The notes under the pieces are model-generated. The model did not search any database. It saw only the letters and a list, made by a program, of their open reading frames with translations, and had not been told where the DNA came from. A stretch of 64,000 nucleotides of DNA from Sacculina carcini (Eukaryota > Arthropoda > Thecostraca > Sacculinidae), in assembly GCA_916048095.2 (NCBI GenBank), contig OU696572.1, forward strand, positions 3,335,862 to 3,399,861, read 5' to 3'. A program made the translations under genes and the position numbers. Shown here in pieces: positions 50,961 through 61,480 of the stretch; within the stretch, counting starts at the first letter, position 1; each line of letters begins with the position of its first letter.

Positions 50961-51720
50961 TTAATTCATAAGCATATTGCAAATTAAAAAAGAAAACAGA
51001 TATACTCATCTTACGCAATTGAAAAGTCTAAATTTAATATTTATTTTTTTTGACAACATATTTTCCTCATATTCAAACCCGCCCGTCGTGCTGAATAATT
51101 CATAAATTATAATGCACATTTAATCCATAAAATATACTGAATACAAATTAATAAGCAAAAAATTTAACCTGTAAATACGTTAACCAATAAAAACTCTAAA
51201 TGTGAATATTTTAATTATAAATTTGACAAAATATTATCCCTTAATCAACCTCATATTTAAACCTACCCGTCGTGCGGAATAATTCAGAACACTAACACGT
51301 AACTCGTACAAAACAATGAAAATTCTATCATGTAAACCCGCCCGTCGTGCGAAACAGTTCATACTATTTATTTTGTATTCAATTCATAAGATAAAAGAAA
51401 TATGAATTAAAAAAGAAAAGAGTAAACCCATAAAAAATCAAAATTTATATATTTATATAATATTTTGACAAAATAGTTTGCCTAAACCGCCTCATATTTA
51501 AACCTGCCCGTCGTGCCGAATAATTCAGAATTCAGACACGAAACAATGAAAAATGACTACACTTTTTCATTATAATGTTTCCGAAATATATGTATAACTT
51601 AACATCACCATCTAGCATTAAAACCCGCCCGTTGTGCAGAACAATTAATAAAGTAAAATAAATATCAAATTAATAAAAACCATTAGAAATTTAAAAAGAA
51701 ATAGTAAACCCATAAAAATG
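50961..51720. repeat. Satellite-like AT-rich repeat, segment 3
   Basis: Several diverged units each containing AAACCCGCCCGTCGTGC followed by AATAATTCA-like sequence (about 51075, 51265, 51340, 51505, 51625). Supplies the unoccupied version of the Gypsy-1b insertion site. Confidence 0.75.
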
Positions 51721-51742
51721 CACCCCAGGTGCGGAGCACCGA

Positions 51743-52969
51743 CTACTGAAAGCGAACCGGGGCGCGAATTGGCCTGGCGCGCCTGGACCAAACGATTCTG
51801 GGAGGCCGGAGTGTGTGCGAAGTGTCAGCAGGAACAGGCGACTCCGTTACCGACGTGGGAACCGCAGCTGCCTCGGCGGCGCCTTGAGAAGTTTGGGCTG
51901 AAGGCGGCAGTGGTGAGCTGCAGGTTTGGCTTCTCTCGGAAAATGCCGGCTTCAAACGGTCGATGGCGACTGTGTCCGGGCGCCCGTTGAAGTCCAAAAC
52001 GAATGCTTTGTCACCGCGCTGAAGCACGGCATACGGTCCGCGGTAAGGGGGAGTCAGTGGTGGACGCACATCATCCACACGAACAAACACATGTGTCGCC
52101 GTCATCAGCGGCTGCGACACAAGCGGACGGTCGGCGTCGTAGCGCCGGTGCCAAGCGGTCGGTGTTGGCCGGAGTCTGGACATGGAGGTGGCGAGCTGTC
52201 GAGCTGTCTCATTCGCTGGTGACAACTCAGCCTGTGAGAAAAATTGGCCCGGGAGGCGCATTTTTTCGCCAAACACCATCTCCGCTGATGATGAATTGAT
52301 GTCCGGCTTGTACGCCGCCCGCATGCCCATCAGAACCAAGGGCAGGGCCGCCATCCAGTTGACATTGCTCTCTAGAGCAGCAGTAAGAGAGGATTTCAGC
52401 TGGCGATGAATACGCTCTACTAAACCATTCTGCTGAGGAGAATAGGCGCACGTTGTCTTCAGCTGAACCCCGAGGATGGACCAAAACTCGGTCCACAGGT
52501 CGGACACAAACTGTCGGCCACGGTCGGACGTAATGCACAGGCACATACCAAACCGAGACGTCCAGTCAAGTAATGCGCGAGCACAAGACGCAGCAGAAGC
52601 CTCTGGCATCGGTATTGCCTCGGGGTAACGCGTGTACCTGTCCACTATTGTGAACAAATAGCGATGACCACTGTCTTCCGGAAGTGGTCCGACGACGTCA
52701 ACGTGAAGCGCCTTGAAACGTCCAGATGGTGTTGCAGGGCGGCGCAACGACGTATGTTGGTGACGGCCGACTTTGCATCGTTGACAGAGGGTACAATTCC
52801 TCACCCAAGCTGACACTTTCGAGCTTATGCGACTAAACACAAAGCGTTCCGAGATCAGGCGCCGGGTTGTTCGCGCGCTGGGATGGTGCATGCTGTGAAA
52901 TAGCAGATAGATCTCGTGCTGCAACGCCTCAGGTCCAAGTGGGCGGTCAACACCGGTGGAGACGTCCAC
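51743..52969 (-). CDS. Gypsy-3 integrase
   Basis: The 408-residue frame has an HHCC zinc region (HSMHHPSARTTRRLI, CTLCQRC), a DDE core (ALHVDVVGPLPED, CITSDRGRQFVSD, NGLVERIHRQLKSSL) and a tail with a GPYAVLQRG-type GPY/F domain and DRLKPAF. It ends PIRAPVRFQ. The frame has no ATG joined to the upstream RNase H and is separated from it by a frame change, so it would need repair or frameshifting to be made as Pol. Confidence 0.82.
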   Translation of the reverse strand: MDVSTGVDRPLGPEALQHEIYLLFHSMHHPSARTTRRLISERFVFSRISSKVSAWVRNCTLCQRCKVGRHQHTSLRRPATPSGRFKALHVDVVGPLPEDSGHRYLFTIVDRYTRYPEAIPMPEASAASCARALLDWTSRFGMCLCITSDRGRQFVSDLWTEFWSILGVQLKTTCAYSPQQNGLVERIHRQLKSSLTAALESNVNWMAALPLVLMGMRAAYKPDINSSSAEMVFGEKMRLPGQFFSQAELSPANETARQLATSMSRLRPTPTAWHRRYDADRPLVSQPLMTATHVFVRVDDVRPPLTPPYRGPYAVLQRGDKAFVLDFNGRPDTVAIDRLKPAFSERSQTCSSPLPPSAQTSQGAAEAAAVPTSVTESPVPADTSHTLRPPRIVWSRRARPIRAPVRFQ

Positions 52970-53047
52970 CAGAAGACCAGTCGGGAGAAGCGGCGAGAGC
53001 GGCGATATCTGAAGCTCCTTGTTGTGCTAAGGCAAGCATTTTAAGGT

Positions 53048-55237
53048 CTAAGCCTTGCTGAGCCTCAGCATGTATCTCATACACTGAACGCAAGGCAGCG
53101 TCTGGTGGACGACTGAGACAGTCTGAGACGGCATTGTCACGACCCTTGATGTGCCTGACGTCAGTCGAGAATTCGCTGAGGTACGCCAGTTGGCGCTGAA
53201 CGCGAGCTGATCGCTCGGATGAGCTGAGCTGGTGAATGCATGAATCAGCGGTTTGTGGTCAGTCCACAGTTGTAAATTCGGACGGCCTTCTAAGAGGTGT
53301 CTGAACCGTTTCACGGCGCTGAACAAGGCAAACAATTCTTTGTCTCCTGTAAACCACTTTAGCTGTGAACCGGTCAGTATGCGCGAGTGATACGCAAGTG
53401 GTACCCACTTGTGATTATGCAGCTGCAGGATCACTGCACCTACTGCGCGATCCGATGCGTCAGCTACGACCTTGGTTAGCGCGTCGTGCAGAGGATACGC
53501 GAGACGGGATACGGCCGCTAACGCTGACTTGGTGCTCTCAAAAGCTGCTGCTTGCTGGGGTCCCCAGACGAACTCGCGTTTGAGCTTTGCTGCTGCATGG
53601 AGCGGTTCGAGAGTTGCTGCCAGGTTGGGTAGGAACCGATGGAAATGGCTGACCATTCCCAGATAGCGCCTGCATTGCGTGGCGTCGCGAGGGGGCTGCA
53701 TGGCCAGCAAGTCGGCGACTTTGTCTGGGAGAGGTTCTATGCCGCAGGCTGACACCTCGAGGCCTACGAATCGAACGCTGGATGCACCGAAAACGCACTT
53801 CTCTGGCTTCACAGCCAGTCCAGCCAGCAGCAGGCGGCGGAAAAGTTCCTGCAGGTCCTCGCGATGGGTCTCAGCGTCTGGCGAGAACACGAGAATATCG
53901 TCCAGGTAGCAGTAAACTCGTGGAATGCCTCGAAGTACGGTGTCCATTAGCCTCTGGAACGTCTGAGCCGCGTTGCAGAGACCAAACGGCATCCTCGTGT
54001 AATGGAAAAGCCCAAATGGGGTCGTGACGGCTGTCTTTTCTTGATCGTCTTCATGCACCGGTACTTGGGCAAATGCACGGGGTAGGTCAATTGTGCTGAA
54101 GATTTTGGCTCCAGCCAGTTGGTCGGCAAACGTTTGCATATGTGGTACGGGGTACCTGTCAGGTACAGTTATGGCGTTCAGACGCTCATAACATCCCACC
54201 ATTCTGAAGGAAGTACCGCCGTCCTTCTCGACCAAGTGTATAGGGCTTGACCAAGGAGACGACGACGGCACCAGAATACCACGTGCGATCAGCTCGTCGA
54301 GTTCACGTTTGGCGGCGGCGAGTTTGGCAGGCATCAGGCGACGAGGACGCGCGAACACTGGGTTGCCGCGTGTGACGATACGATGCGTCACGCCTGGAAC
54401 AGTAACCACCGGAAAACCAGACGGCGGAACTGCCAGTTTCTCGAACGCGCTAGACTGGCGGATGTCGCGGAACAAATCACCATCTTGATTGGAGCGTTGA
54501 ACGGCACTTATGCACGTGAGGTCCGGATGGTCAACATGACGTGATGAATTAGTGGACAAAAATGTCGCACTGTCGACGAGTCGCCGGCCTTGCATGTCAA
54601 TCATGAGACCATATTCCCTCAAGAAGTCTGCACCGATTATCGGTGTGGGTACAGCCGCGACGATGAATTTGAAAGAATAGACTCTACCCAGGCCCAGATC
54701 GACGCTGACTAGGCGACCAACCTCGTAAACGGGTATGGAAGAGTCGTTAGCCGCTCGAAGTTTCGGTTGAGGCAACTCGCTGAGGTGTTTCTGACCGACG
54801 GCTAACAATGACACCTCTGAACCACTGTCAACAAGGTACTTGCGGCCAGAGATGTCGGTCACAAACAACAGGTGGCACTCACGTTTGAGGCAACCGGAGT
54901 GGCCATTACCGCCGGTTGCCGTGCCCGTTTCCCCGTCGCTGGAGCTGTGGCAGGTCAGCGCGGTACGTGCACGGTCCAGAACAATGCCGCGCAGCGGGAC
55001 CGTATTTGCGGTGGAGGCGACACCAGCGGTTGACGAAACTTGAGCCTGCAGTTGCTTGCTGCGAGCTGTTATGACGGCGGTTAACCGCGTCTGTTGGGGC
55101 ACGTGCGGCCACATGGTGCGTGACAGCAGCAACACATTCTTCGTCGTCACTGATCTCCTGGCTGACCACAAGAGTTGACGCTGGTGTCTCATGAGAGCGT
55201 GCACGATGGTGGATGTCGATTTGGAGGGCAGCCTCAT
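53048..55237 (-). CDS. Gypsy-3 protease, reverse transcriptase and RNase H
   Basis: After an unassignable N-terminus come the protease (KYLVDSGSEVSLLAVG), RT (PSSSPWSSPIHLVEKDGG, FSTIDLPRAFAQVPVHEDD, FGLCNAAQTFQRLMD, YLDDILVFSP) and RNase H (VADASDRAVGAVILQ, LKWFTGDKELFALF, LWTDHKPLIHAF). The usual RMVGDYR of this group reads RMVGCYE here, a Cys for the common Asp. Near 53195-53230 the expected RNase H end is lost by a frameshift, so the 3' part (53048-53190) is out of frame. The frame is long but probably defective. Confidence 0.8.
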   Translation of the reverse strand: MRLPSKSTSTIVHALMRHQRQLLWSARRSVTTKNVLLLSRTMWPHVPQQTRLTAVITARSKQLQAQVSSTAGVASTANTVPLRGIVLDRARTALTCHSSSDGETGTATGGNGHSGCLKRECHLLFVTDISGRKYLVDSGSEVSLLAVGQKHLSELPQPKLRAANDSSIPVYEVGRLVSVDLGLGRVYSFKFIVAAVPTPIIGADFLREYGLMIDMQGRRLVDSATFLSTNSSRHVDHPDLTCISAVQRSNQDGDLFRDIRQSSAFEKLAVPPSGFPVVTVPGVTHRIVTRGNPVFARPRRLMPAKLAAAKRELDELIARGILVPSSSPWSSPIHLVEKDGGTSFRMVGCYERLNAITVPDRYPVPHMQTFADQLAGAKIFSTIDLPRAFAQVPVHEDDQEKTAVTTPFGLFHYTRMPFGLCNAAQTFQRLMDTVLRGIPRVYCYLDDILVFSPDAETHREDLQELFRRLLLAGLAVKPEKCVFGASSVRFVGLEVSACGIEPLPDKVADLLAMQPPRDATQCRRYLGMVSHFHRFLPNLAATLEPLHAAAKLKREFVWGPQQAAAFESTKSALAAVSRLAYPLHDALTKVVADASDRAVGAVILQLHNHKWVPLAYHSRILTGSQLKWFTGDKELFALFSAVKRFRHLLEGRPNLQLWTDHKPLIHAFTSSAHPSDQLAFSANWRTSANSRLTSGTSRVVTMPSQTVSVVHQTLPCVQCMRYMLRLSKA

Positions 55238-55239
55238 AT

Positions 55240-55930
55240 CATTTGTGGGTATAAATTATAATTTTTTCGTGTAGAACACAAAATTATCTACACAATAGTA
55301 TAATTTTTATAGCTGTACCATTGCTGGTTTATGAGGAATCGATAGCGGAATATTGACCAAAATGTTCACGTTTCTTGTGCTAATTTTGCCATTTTGCCTT
55401 TTTGTCATTTACACTTCACACCGCCGTAACTTTTTTCAATACACTTTGGAAAATTATAAAATATACTGTGTTGTAGAAAACAAAATTCCCAGCATGATGG
55501 TATTATTTATTTAGATGTGTGATAATTAGTTTTTGAGAAATAGAGAAAAAAGTATAGAAAATCGGACGCGTGGAGTTTAAATAAAGTTTTGAATGTATAT
55601 TGAATTTTTTTTCCATTTTACATGTTTTATATTCCCTTTTTGGGTATGAATTACAATTTGTTGAGTAGAACAGAAAATTTTCTACACAGTGGTATAATTT
55701 GTATAGTTGTACCATTGCTGGTTTAGGAGAAGTAGTCTGCAGAAAATTTACCAAAATTTTCGCTTTTTTCAGGGTTGATTTTGTCTTTTCACCGCTATAC
55801 TTTTTTTTGATTTAATTTTTAAAATTTAAAATTTAGCATATCGTATAGACAACAACATTTCCAACGTAATGGTATAAACTGTTAGCGGGTAGGCCGAGTG
55901 GTTATTGAGTAGCAGCTTGCAGAATATGGA
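55240..55930. repeat. Diverged tandem repeat of roughly 190-200 bp units
   Basis: Four diverged units, each with a GTAGAACA-AAATT core followed by GTATAAT, at about 55265, 55465, 55660 and 55850. Non-coding. Confidence 0.65.
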
Positions 55931-55976
55931 CCAAGGAGGGTGGGACACACAGACACACAGACACACACAGAGGATC

Positions 55977-55981
<5 letters not shown>

Positions 55982-56017
<36 letters not shown>
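55982..56017. repeat. (TA)n microsatellite
   Basis: About eighteen TA units. Confidence 0.95.
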
Positions 56018-56018
<1 letters not shown>

Positions 56019-57117
56019 TGGGAAAATATGTACATACATATATACTCTTTCTCACACCCGTATACTTGTTATCACATTTGACTCTAGTCGAAGATACTGC
56101 CCAGATTATAAGAAAATGTAGATTCATCCCTAGCATATTTTAGAAAATATATTGACCAGCAGTTTCCGATCACAATTTCCATTTATTCATTTTCTTCACC
56201 TTAACTATTGCCCACCAAACTCACTCGGCATGTGCAAACTCACTCATATCTGTCTGACTGCCATGATTATGCGTGTTTATGTGCTTGAGATGAAATACAA
56301 TATATTTGTCATTTGTGCGTTTGTATGGGCATATTAGTATGAGAGTTTGTATGAACGCTAACTGGTCGCTTTAGTCACGAATTGAATGTGGCTTTTGTGC
56401 GTACAGTTTGATATTCGGTCAGTTACAGTAGCGGCGCCAGGATTTTTCGTTGTGGGCTTGGCGAAATATGAGGAGCAACACTGGAAATGTTCATAGTCAG
56501 GATTTTTGAGCAAGATCTGGGAGATGGGTTTAACACAATTTTATGGAGCGAGACTTCATCCATTCCAAGTCCCTCCTTGAACCGCCACTGGTTAGTTACG
56601 ATTTGGGAAGCACAATTATGTACCTCAATCCGAATTACATTTACACTTGTAGATATGACAGAGTTGTCGGTCTGACAGGCCGGCGTTTGAACGGCAATCA
56701 TGAGTGGAACCAGAGCAAGAACCTGCCTCGTATCGTGCGGTACCAGTCGGCTTGTGGTTCCTTGTGTGTACATTCAGCGCCTGTTTCCCTCTAGCGCATA
56801 TATCACTTTCTAGTTTCAATTACCTTCAAGCTGAGGTCTTCCTTCAATCCAACCATTTAAGCAGAGGTGGGCTAGTAAAATCATTACTGAAACCAAGTGT
56901 TTGAACAACACAAACACTAACATACATTTGGTTTAACAGTGGTGAATGTCGCTTGTTGTCGAATAAACACTGAATGAAGGCAAACTTACATATGTTTATG
57001 CCTGCAATTATAGATTTATGGTGGAATAAAAAAGTTATCACACGATATTCATGTTTATTTCGACTGTGAAACAAAAAGCGTTTGTAGAACAATCTGGAAA
57101 TATTCGCTGTTGAACTG
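56018..57117. other. Non-coding repeat-derived spacer
   Basis: 56018-56215 matches 32565-32770. 56240-56285 matches the left flank of the LTR at 26004 without an LTR. An open minus frame at 56423-56773 resembles nothing I recognise. No gene called. Confidence 0.5.
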
Positions 57118-57295
57118 TGAATTTTGTGAAGGCACTTTTTGTGAGTCAAACACACATTTACGCCTGGTCAAATATAATTTTACAAAAACAACCCAGAATC
57201 AAAAATGATAAGTTATTGTACGCTGAAATACACTTGGACCATAGAGGAGCGACAATTAATTACACAACAAATATCTGATAATTGATGGAAGATAT
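57118..57295. repeat. Dispersed repeat, part 1 (partner of 25438-25615, inverted)
   Basis: Left flank of the LTR-C element; ends in ATAT, the target duplication. Confidence 0.8.
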
Positions 57296-58544
57296 TGTGG
57301 TGCAACACAACTTCCGTCTCGCGCCACCTCCCAACCCTACCAGCTCTGTGTACGCCTGTTTGTTTGTATGTCCGTGTGCCATGCTTGTCCGTGTCATTGT
57401 GTATGTATTGTAAGACCATGTGTGTGCGTGAGCTTGTTTGTACGTGTGTACGGTCGTCCTGTCCTGTTATGTCTGTGCTTGTAAATACAGTCGGTCCATA
57501 GCACTCACGTTGTTAACTTGTGTTGTTCCGTGGCAACCCAAACGCCACACTGGTGCCCCGAGTGGTGCAACACAACTTCCGTCTCGCGCCACCTCCCAAC
57601 CCTACCAGCTCTGTGTACGCCTGTTTGTTTGTATGTCCGTGTGCCATGCTTGTCCGTGTCATTGTGTATGTATTGTAAGACCATGTGTGTGCGTGAGCTT
57701 GTTTGTACGTGTGTACGGTCGTCCTGTCCTGTTATGTCTGTGCTTGTAAATACAGTCGGTCCAAAGAAGCACTCACGTTATCAGCTTGTGTTGTTCCGTG
57801 GCAACCAAACGCCACACTGGTGCCCCGAGTGAGGATGGTGTGATGCTAAGTGAAATTATTTTGACAATTCATCTGCGCCTCATCTGTTGCATTTCGTCTG
57901 CCTGCGCATCGCCTATCCGTCTGTGTCGCAGCCTTATGTGTTTCGCTAAGAGCGAGGCATCATCAGTTGCTGACCAGACGCACCAGCATCACACCATCCA
58001 GGACCGACTCCGTCCGGTGCCCTACTCCGTCGATTTTCTCCTACGGACACCGGACGTAAAATCACCGACAAGCAAACGTCTGCGCAGCAAGAAGACAACT
58101 CAAGAATATTGCCTCGTCTTCTTGCTGTATGCAGTTTCTGCAATCACCTCTGAAGTTCGCTACCGGCTGTGCAGCACGAGGTCGACTATATTGCTGCAAA
58201 TTCACTTGGCCTCGTGCTGCAGTGTAGTATGACACGCCAGCATATTGCGCTGCCTACGAAAATACCGCTCCGCTTCTGGTGGGGGAGCCGTGTGGTGCAA
58301 CACAACTTCCGTCTCGCGCCACCTCCCAACCCTACCAGCTCTGTGTACGCCTGTTTGTTTGTATGTCCGTGTGCCATGCTTGTCCGTGTCATTGTGTATT
58401 TATTGTAAGACCATGTGTGTACGTGAGCTTGTTTGTACGTGTGTACGGTCGTCCTGTCCTGTTATGTCTGTGCTTGTAAATACAGTCGGTCCATAGCACT
58501 CACGTTGTTAACTTGTGTTGTTCCGTGGCAACCCAAACGCCACA
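57296..58544 (+). mobile_element. TRIM-2: miniature LTR-C element with three LTRs
   Basis: Three LTRs of about 254 bp (57296-57549, 57563-57816, 58291-58544), TGTGG...CCACA. After the first comes TGGTGCCCCGAG, directly abutting the second LTR, which lacks its first two bases. After the second comes TGGTGCCCCGAGTGAGGA (conventional TGG-type primer site) and 470 bp of non-coding interior ending in a purine tract (GGTGGGGGAGCCG) before the third LTR. ATAT flanks the whole (57292-57295 and 58545-58548). The interior has no gag or pol motif. Confidence 0.88.
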
Positions 58545-58717
58545 ATATCTTCCCGCCTCACAACCACAATCAAACACTGACCAATCTCAGAAAATACAGA
58601 CACACATAAGCACACACATATACGCCAGTAAAATACCCACATACAAATACCTAATTATATTGTTCATACGAAAATAATATAATAAAAATAATACAAACAC
58701 ACACATTGGTCATTTTG
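58545..58717. repeat. Dispersed repeat, part 2 (partner of 25265-25442, inverted)
   Basis: Right flank of TRIM-2. Interrupted by LINE-2b where the partner continues (CATTTTGCTGACATAATA). Confidence 0.8.
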
Positions 58718-58995
58718 TGTGAACTTTCTCCGCGAACGGTCGTGCTTTCCTCGTTCCCTCTAAACCACTGTTTGTACCTTTACCCTTGTTTACGTGTTCG
58801 TGTGCTATTGAGTGAGTGAGCGAGTGTGTCAGTCGCGTGCCCGTAAGTGAGTGCGCCAATCCGCGTGGTTTGTACGTGGGTACATTCGTGTGTGTGTCTG
58901 TGTGCACGTGTCCGGTGTGCGACCCGTCGCCATCGTTGTCCTGTGCTGTGCTCTTTCTCACCAGTTTTTCATCTGCTTTATTCGTCCACCCCACC

Positions 58996-60498
58996 ATGCC
59001 TGTAATGACGAACGCTGATTGTTCGGTGTGCAACACACCGTCCAGCGATATTTCGTGTGGACTCTGTGGGCAGCACCTGCACAAAAAGTGCATCAATGTC
59101 TCAGCAGGTTTGCTGCGACAAATCGCAAAATCTTCACTCCGTTGACACTGCATGGATTGCCATGAAAAGTTATCCTTGATTGCTGACAATCATCGCCCAT
59201 TCACAAGATCTTCTGACGGTGGCCTCATCACCGGGATGAGTCCATCTCTCGAAAAACAAATTGACACCAAGATATCCACAGCTGTTGCTGCACTGAGGGC
59301 TGAGTTTATGGATTCACTTGATAACGCCACCAATATACCTCCTGTCGCCGCCACTGATGATCCTGTCACCGCCACTGCTCCTGTCGCCGCCACTGCTCCT
59401 GTCGCCGCCACTGCAGCTCCTGTCACCGCCACCGCTGATCCTGTCGCCGCCACCGCTGATCCTGTCGCCGCCACTGCTGCTGTCACCGCCACTGCTGCTG
59501 TCACCGCCGCTGATCCTGTCACCGCCACTGCTGCTGTCACCGCCACTGCTGCTGTCACCGCCACTGCTGCTGTCACCGCCACCGCTGATCCTGTCGCCGC
59601 CACTGCTGCTGTCACCGCCACTGCTGCTGTCACCGCCACTGCTGCTGCTGTCGACGCCACTGCTGCACCTGCGCCTGCAAGTACTTTAACCTCTGCCGTC
59701 ACTACCCGCAAAACATTTTGTGATGGTCATAACGGTAATTTGTCTGCGGTGGGTGGTTTGGCTCCGAAGATAAATGCATCGTACACATGCATTCTGAAAT
59801 CTGATTCTGTGTCAAGCGAGCAAATTGCGTCTGCCCTATCCAATATCCCTATTAGGGGTGTCTCAAAAACTGAGACAGCATTTGTGATCAAATGCGACTC
59901 CGCCTCCGGTGTGGCATTGACCATGAATTCCCTGTCGAAATCTTTCCCAAATTCCGACATATCACAGCCTTCTCGAGCCCCTATTACGCCTAAGATCACT
60001 ATTCCCAACATTCCTCCTAGTTTGTCTTCCAATGCTCTTGTTGAATCAATATCCGCCAAAAATCCGTCGCTCTCCCCGTTCATAGAGGATGGAAGCATGA
60101 AGTTCTTGTTCTTCACTTTCGCTAAGTCTAATTCGCGCTGTGCTGTTTTTGCCGTGACCCCCATTTGTCGAGATGCCATACGCGTCCTTGGGGACAGAGT
60201 ATACGCCCACCTTTCATGTCTCCCTGTACACTCTAGATACTGGATTTCTTGTTGTAAATCGTGCCTAGGCCTGGGTCACAGTGCTTCCAAGTGTCGCTCC
60301 AGACCATCCTCCCCTAGGTGCGGTCACTGTGCCGGCACACATCCTTCTTCCCAATGTCATGATCGTGGCAACCCAAAATGCTACAGATGTAGTTTAGCAG
60401 GGTTGATGTCTCACCACTCCGCCTTCTCGCTATCTTGCCCTTCATTTGTTGACGCCATTGTTGACTTGAAACAACGTACTGAGGATTCAAAAAACTGA
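58996..60498 (+). pseudogene. LINE-2b ORF1 with one nonsense mutation
   Basis: Start ATG 58996 in the same context as LINE-2a. The PHD-like finger is interrupted by TGA at 59143-59145, where LINE-2a has TGG (Trp). Downstream the frame is open, with a shorter Ala/Thr repeat (59340-59665) and intact zinc knuckles (CCKSCLGLGHSASKC, CGHCAGTHPSSQC). It ends TCA AAA AAC TGA at the frameshift heptamer. Confidence 0.9.
60489..60495 (+). promoter_or_regulatory. Predicted -1 frameshift heptamer A AAA AAC (LINE-2b)
   Basis: Zero-frame heptamer directly before the ORF1 stop (60496-60498). The -1 frame continues CTG ATT CTG into ORF2. Confidence 0.6.
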
Positions 60499-61480
60499 TT
60501 CTGAATGCTTTGATCCCAGTGAGCCCTCGCACCACCTTTCCTTCCGTCACTTCAATTATTCCTGGTGTCTCTGAATGGGAAATTAAGCCACAAATTGGCC
60601 TTCTCAACATTCGATCGGCCAGGAATAAGGTTTCTTACCTCACTGATCTCCTTTCAAGATATGACCTAGACTTCCTTTGCCTCACGGAAACTTGGTTACA
60701 AGATCTGGAATGTAACTCTTTCCTGGCGGCTTTACCTTCCTCATACTCTTTTTTGCACGCGTCGAGGTCTTCCTCGTCACATCACTCCAATGGCGGTGGT
60801 GTTGGTATAGTTTTTCGCAAACCTTATTCTGCCCGCAAACATCAAACACTCACATTTGTTCCCATATCCTTTGAATACTTATCCCTAGTCACACATTACT
60901 CCTATGGCAAAATATTTTGTATTTCTATTGTCTACAGGCATAATCACGCAGGGACATTGCCTGCTTTCTTCGATGAGTTCTCTGCACTCATTGAGAATTT
61001 GACTGCGACATTCTCTGATTCTTTCGCTATCTTAGGGGACTTTAATTTCTGGACAAATGTGTCCCCTCCAACTCCATCGACCCACAGATTCCTATCTCTT
61101 ATAGATTCTTATGCACTTTCTCTACTCCCAAATTGTCCCACGCATATATCTGGCCACACACTAGACGTTGTTCTCGTTCCCTCTCCTCTCTTCATGCCCA
61201 ACACTAGTAACCCCCTAGTGCAGGTTCTGCCACCTGATCAAAACATTTCCGACCACTCCCTGTTGCTGATTACCCTACCTACTCTCCATTCAACTCCTAC
61301 AATCCAGGCGGATTCCAAAACTATTTCCTTCCATGATTATCGGGTGTATGATCATGGCACGTTCTCATTTTACTTCGCTCAGTTCCTTCCGCCTCTTAGC
61401 TTCTTAAATGTACCTGCTGAACTCCTGGAGTCATTTTTAGACTCGCGGCTTTCTGCTATCCGAGATTTGCTTTTTCCTAT
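60495..61480 (+). pseudogene. LINE-2b ORF2, endonuclease part only
   Basis: Contains the EEP endonuclease (LLNIRSARNKVSYL, LTETWLQD, GGGVGIVFRK, LGDFNFW, SDHSLLLI), almost identical to LINE-2a. The frame is cut by the LTR at 61481 before the RT. Confidence 0.9.

Larger units (their letters stand above)
51743..55237 (-). mobile_element. Gypsy-3: old Gypsy element body, LTRs not found
   Basis: A minus-strand protease-RT-RNase H frame (53048-55237) is followed by an integrase frame (51743-52969). It is embedded in repeats, with the satellite array on its 3' side and a tandem AT-rich repeat on its 5' side. No LTR pair or gag core is visible. Confidence 0.8.
58718..61480 (+). mobile_element. LINE-2b: LINE-2 copy interrupted by the LTR-B element
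   Basis: Near-identical to LINE-2a from the 5' end through the endonuclease, stopping at FPI of ORF2 exactly where the LTR-B LTR begins. The missing 3' part therefore most likely continues beyond the window, after the nested element, rather than being truncated. Confidence 0.9.

Noticed and set aside
56423..56773. 116-codon minus-strand ORF as a gene
   Set aside because: No recognisable motif, overlapping plus-strand frames of similar length, and a repeat-derived neighbourhood.
58718..61480. LINE-2b as a 3'-truncated insertion
   Set aside because: LINE insertions are normally 5'-truncated, and the break coincides exactly with the start of an LTR, so interruption by a nested element is the simpler explanation.
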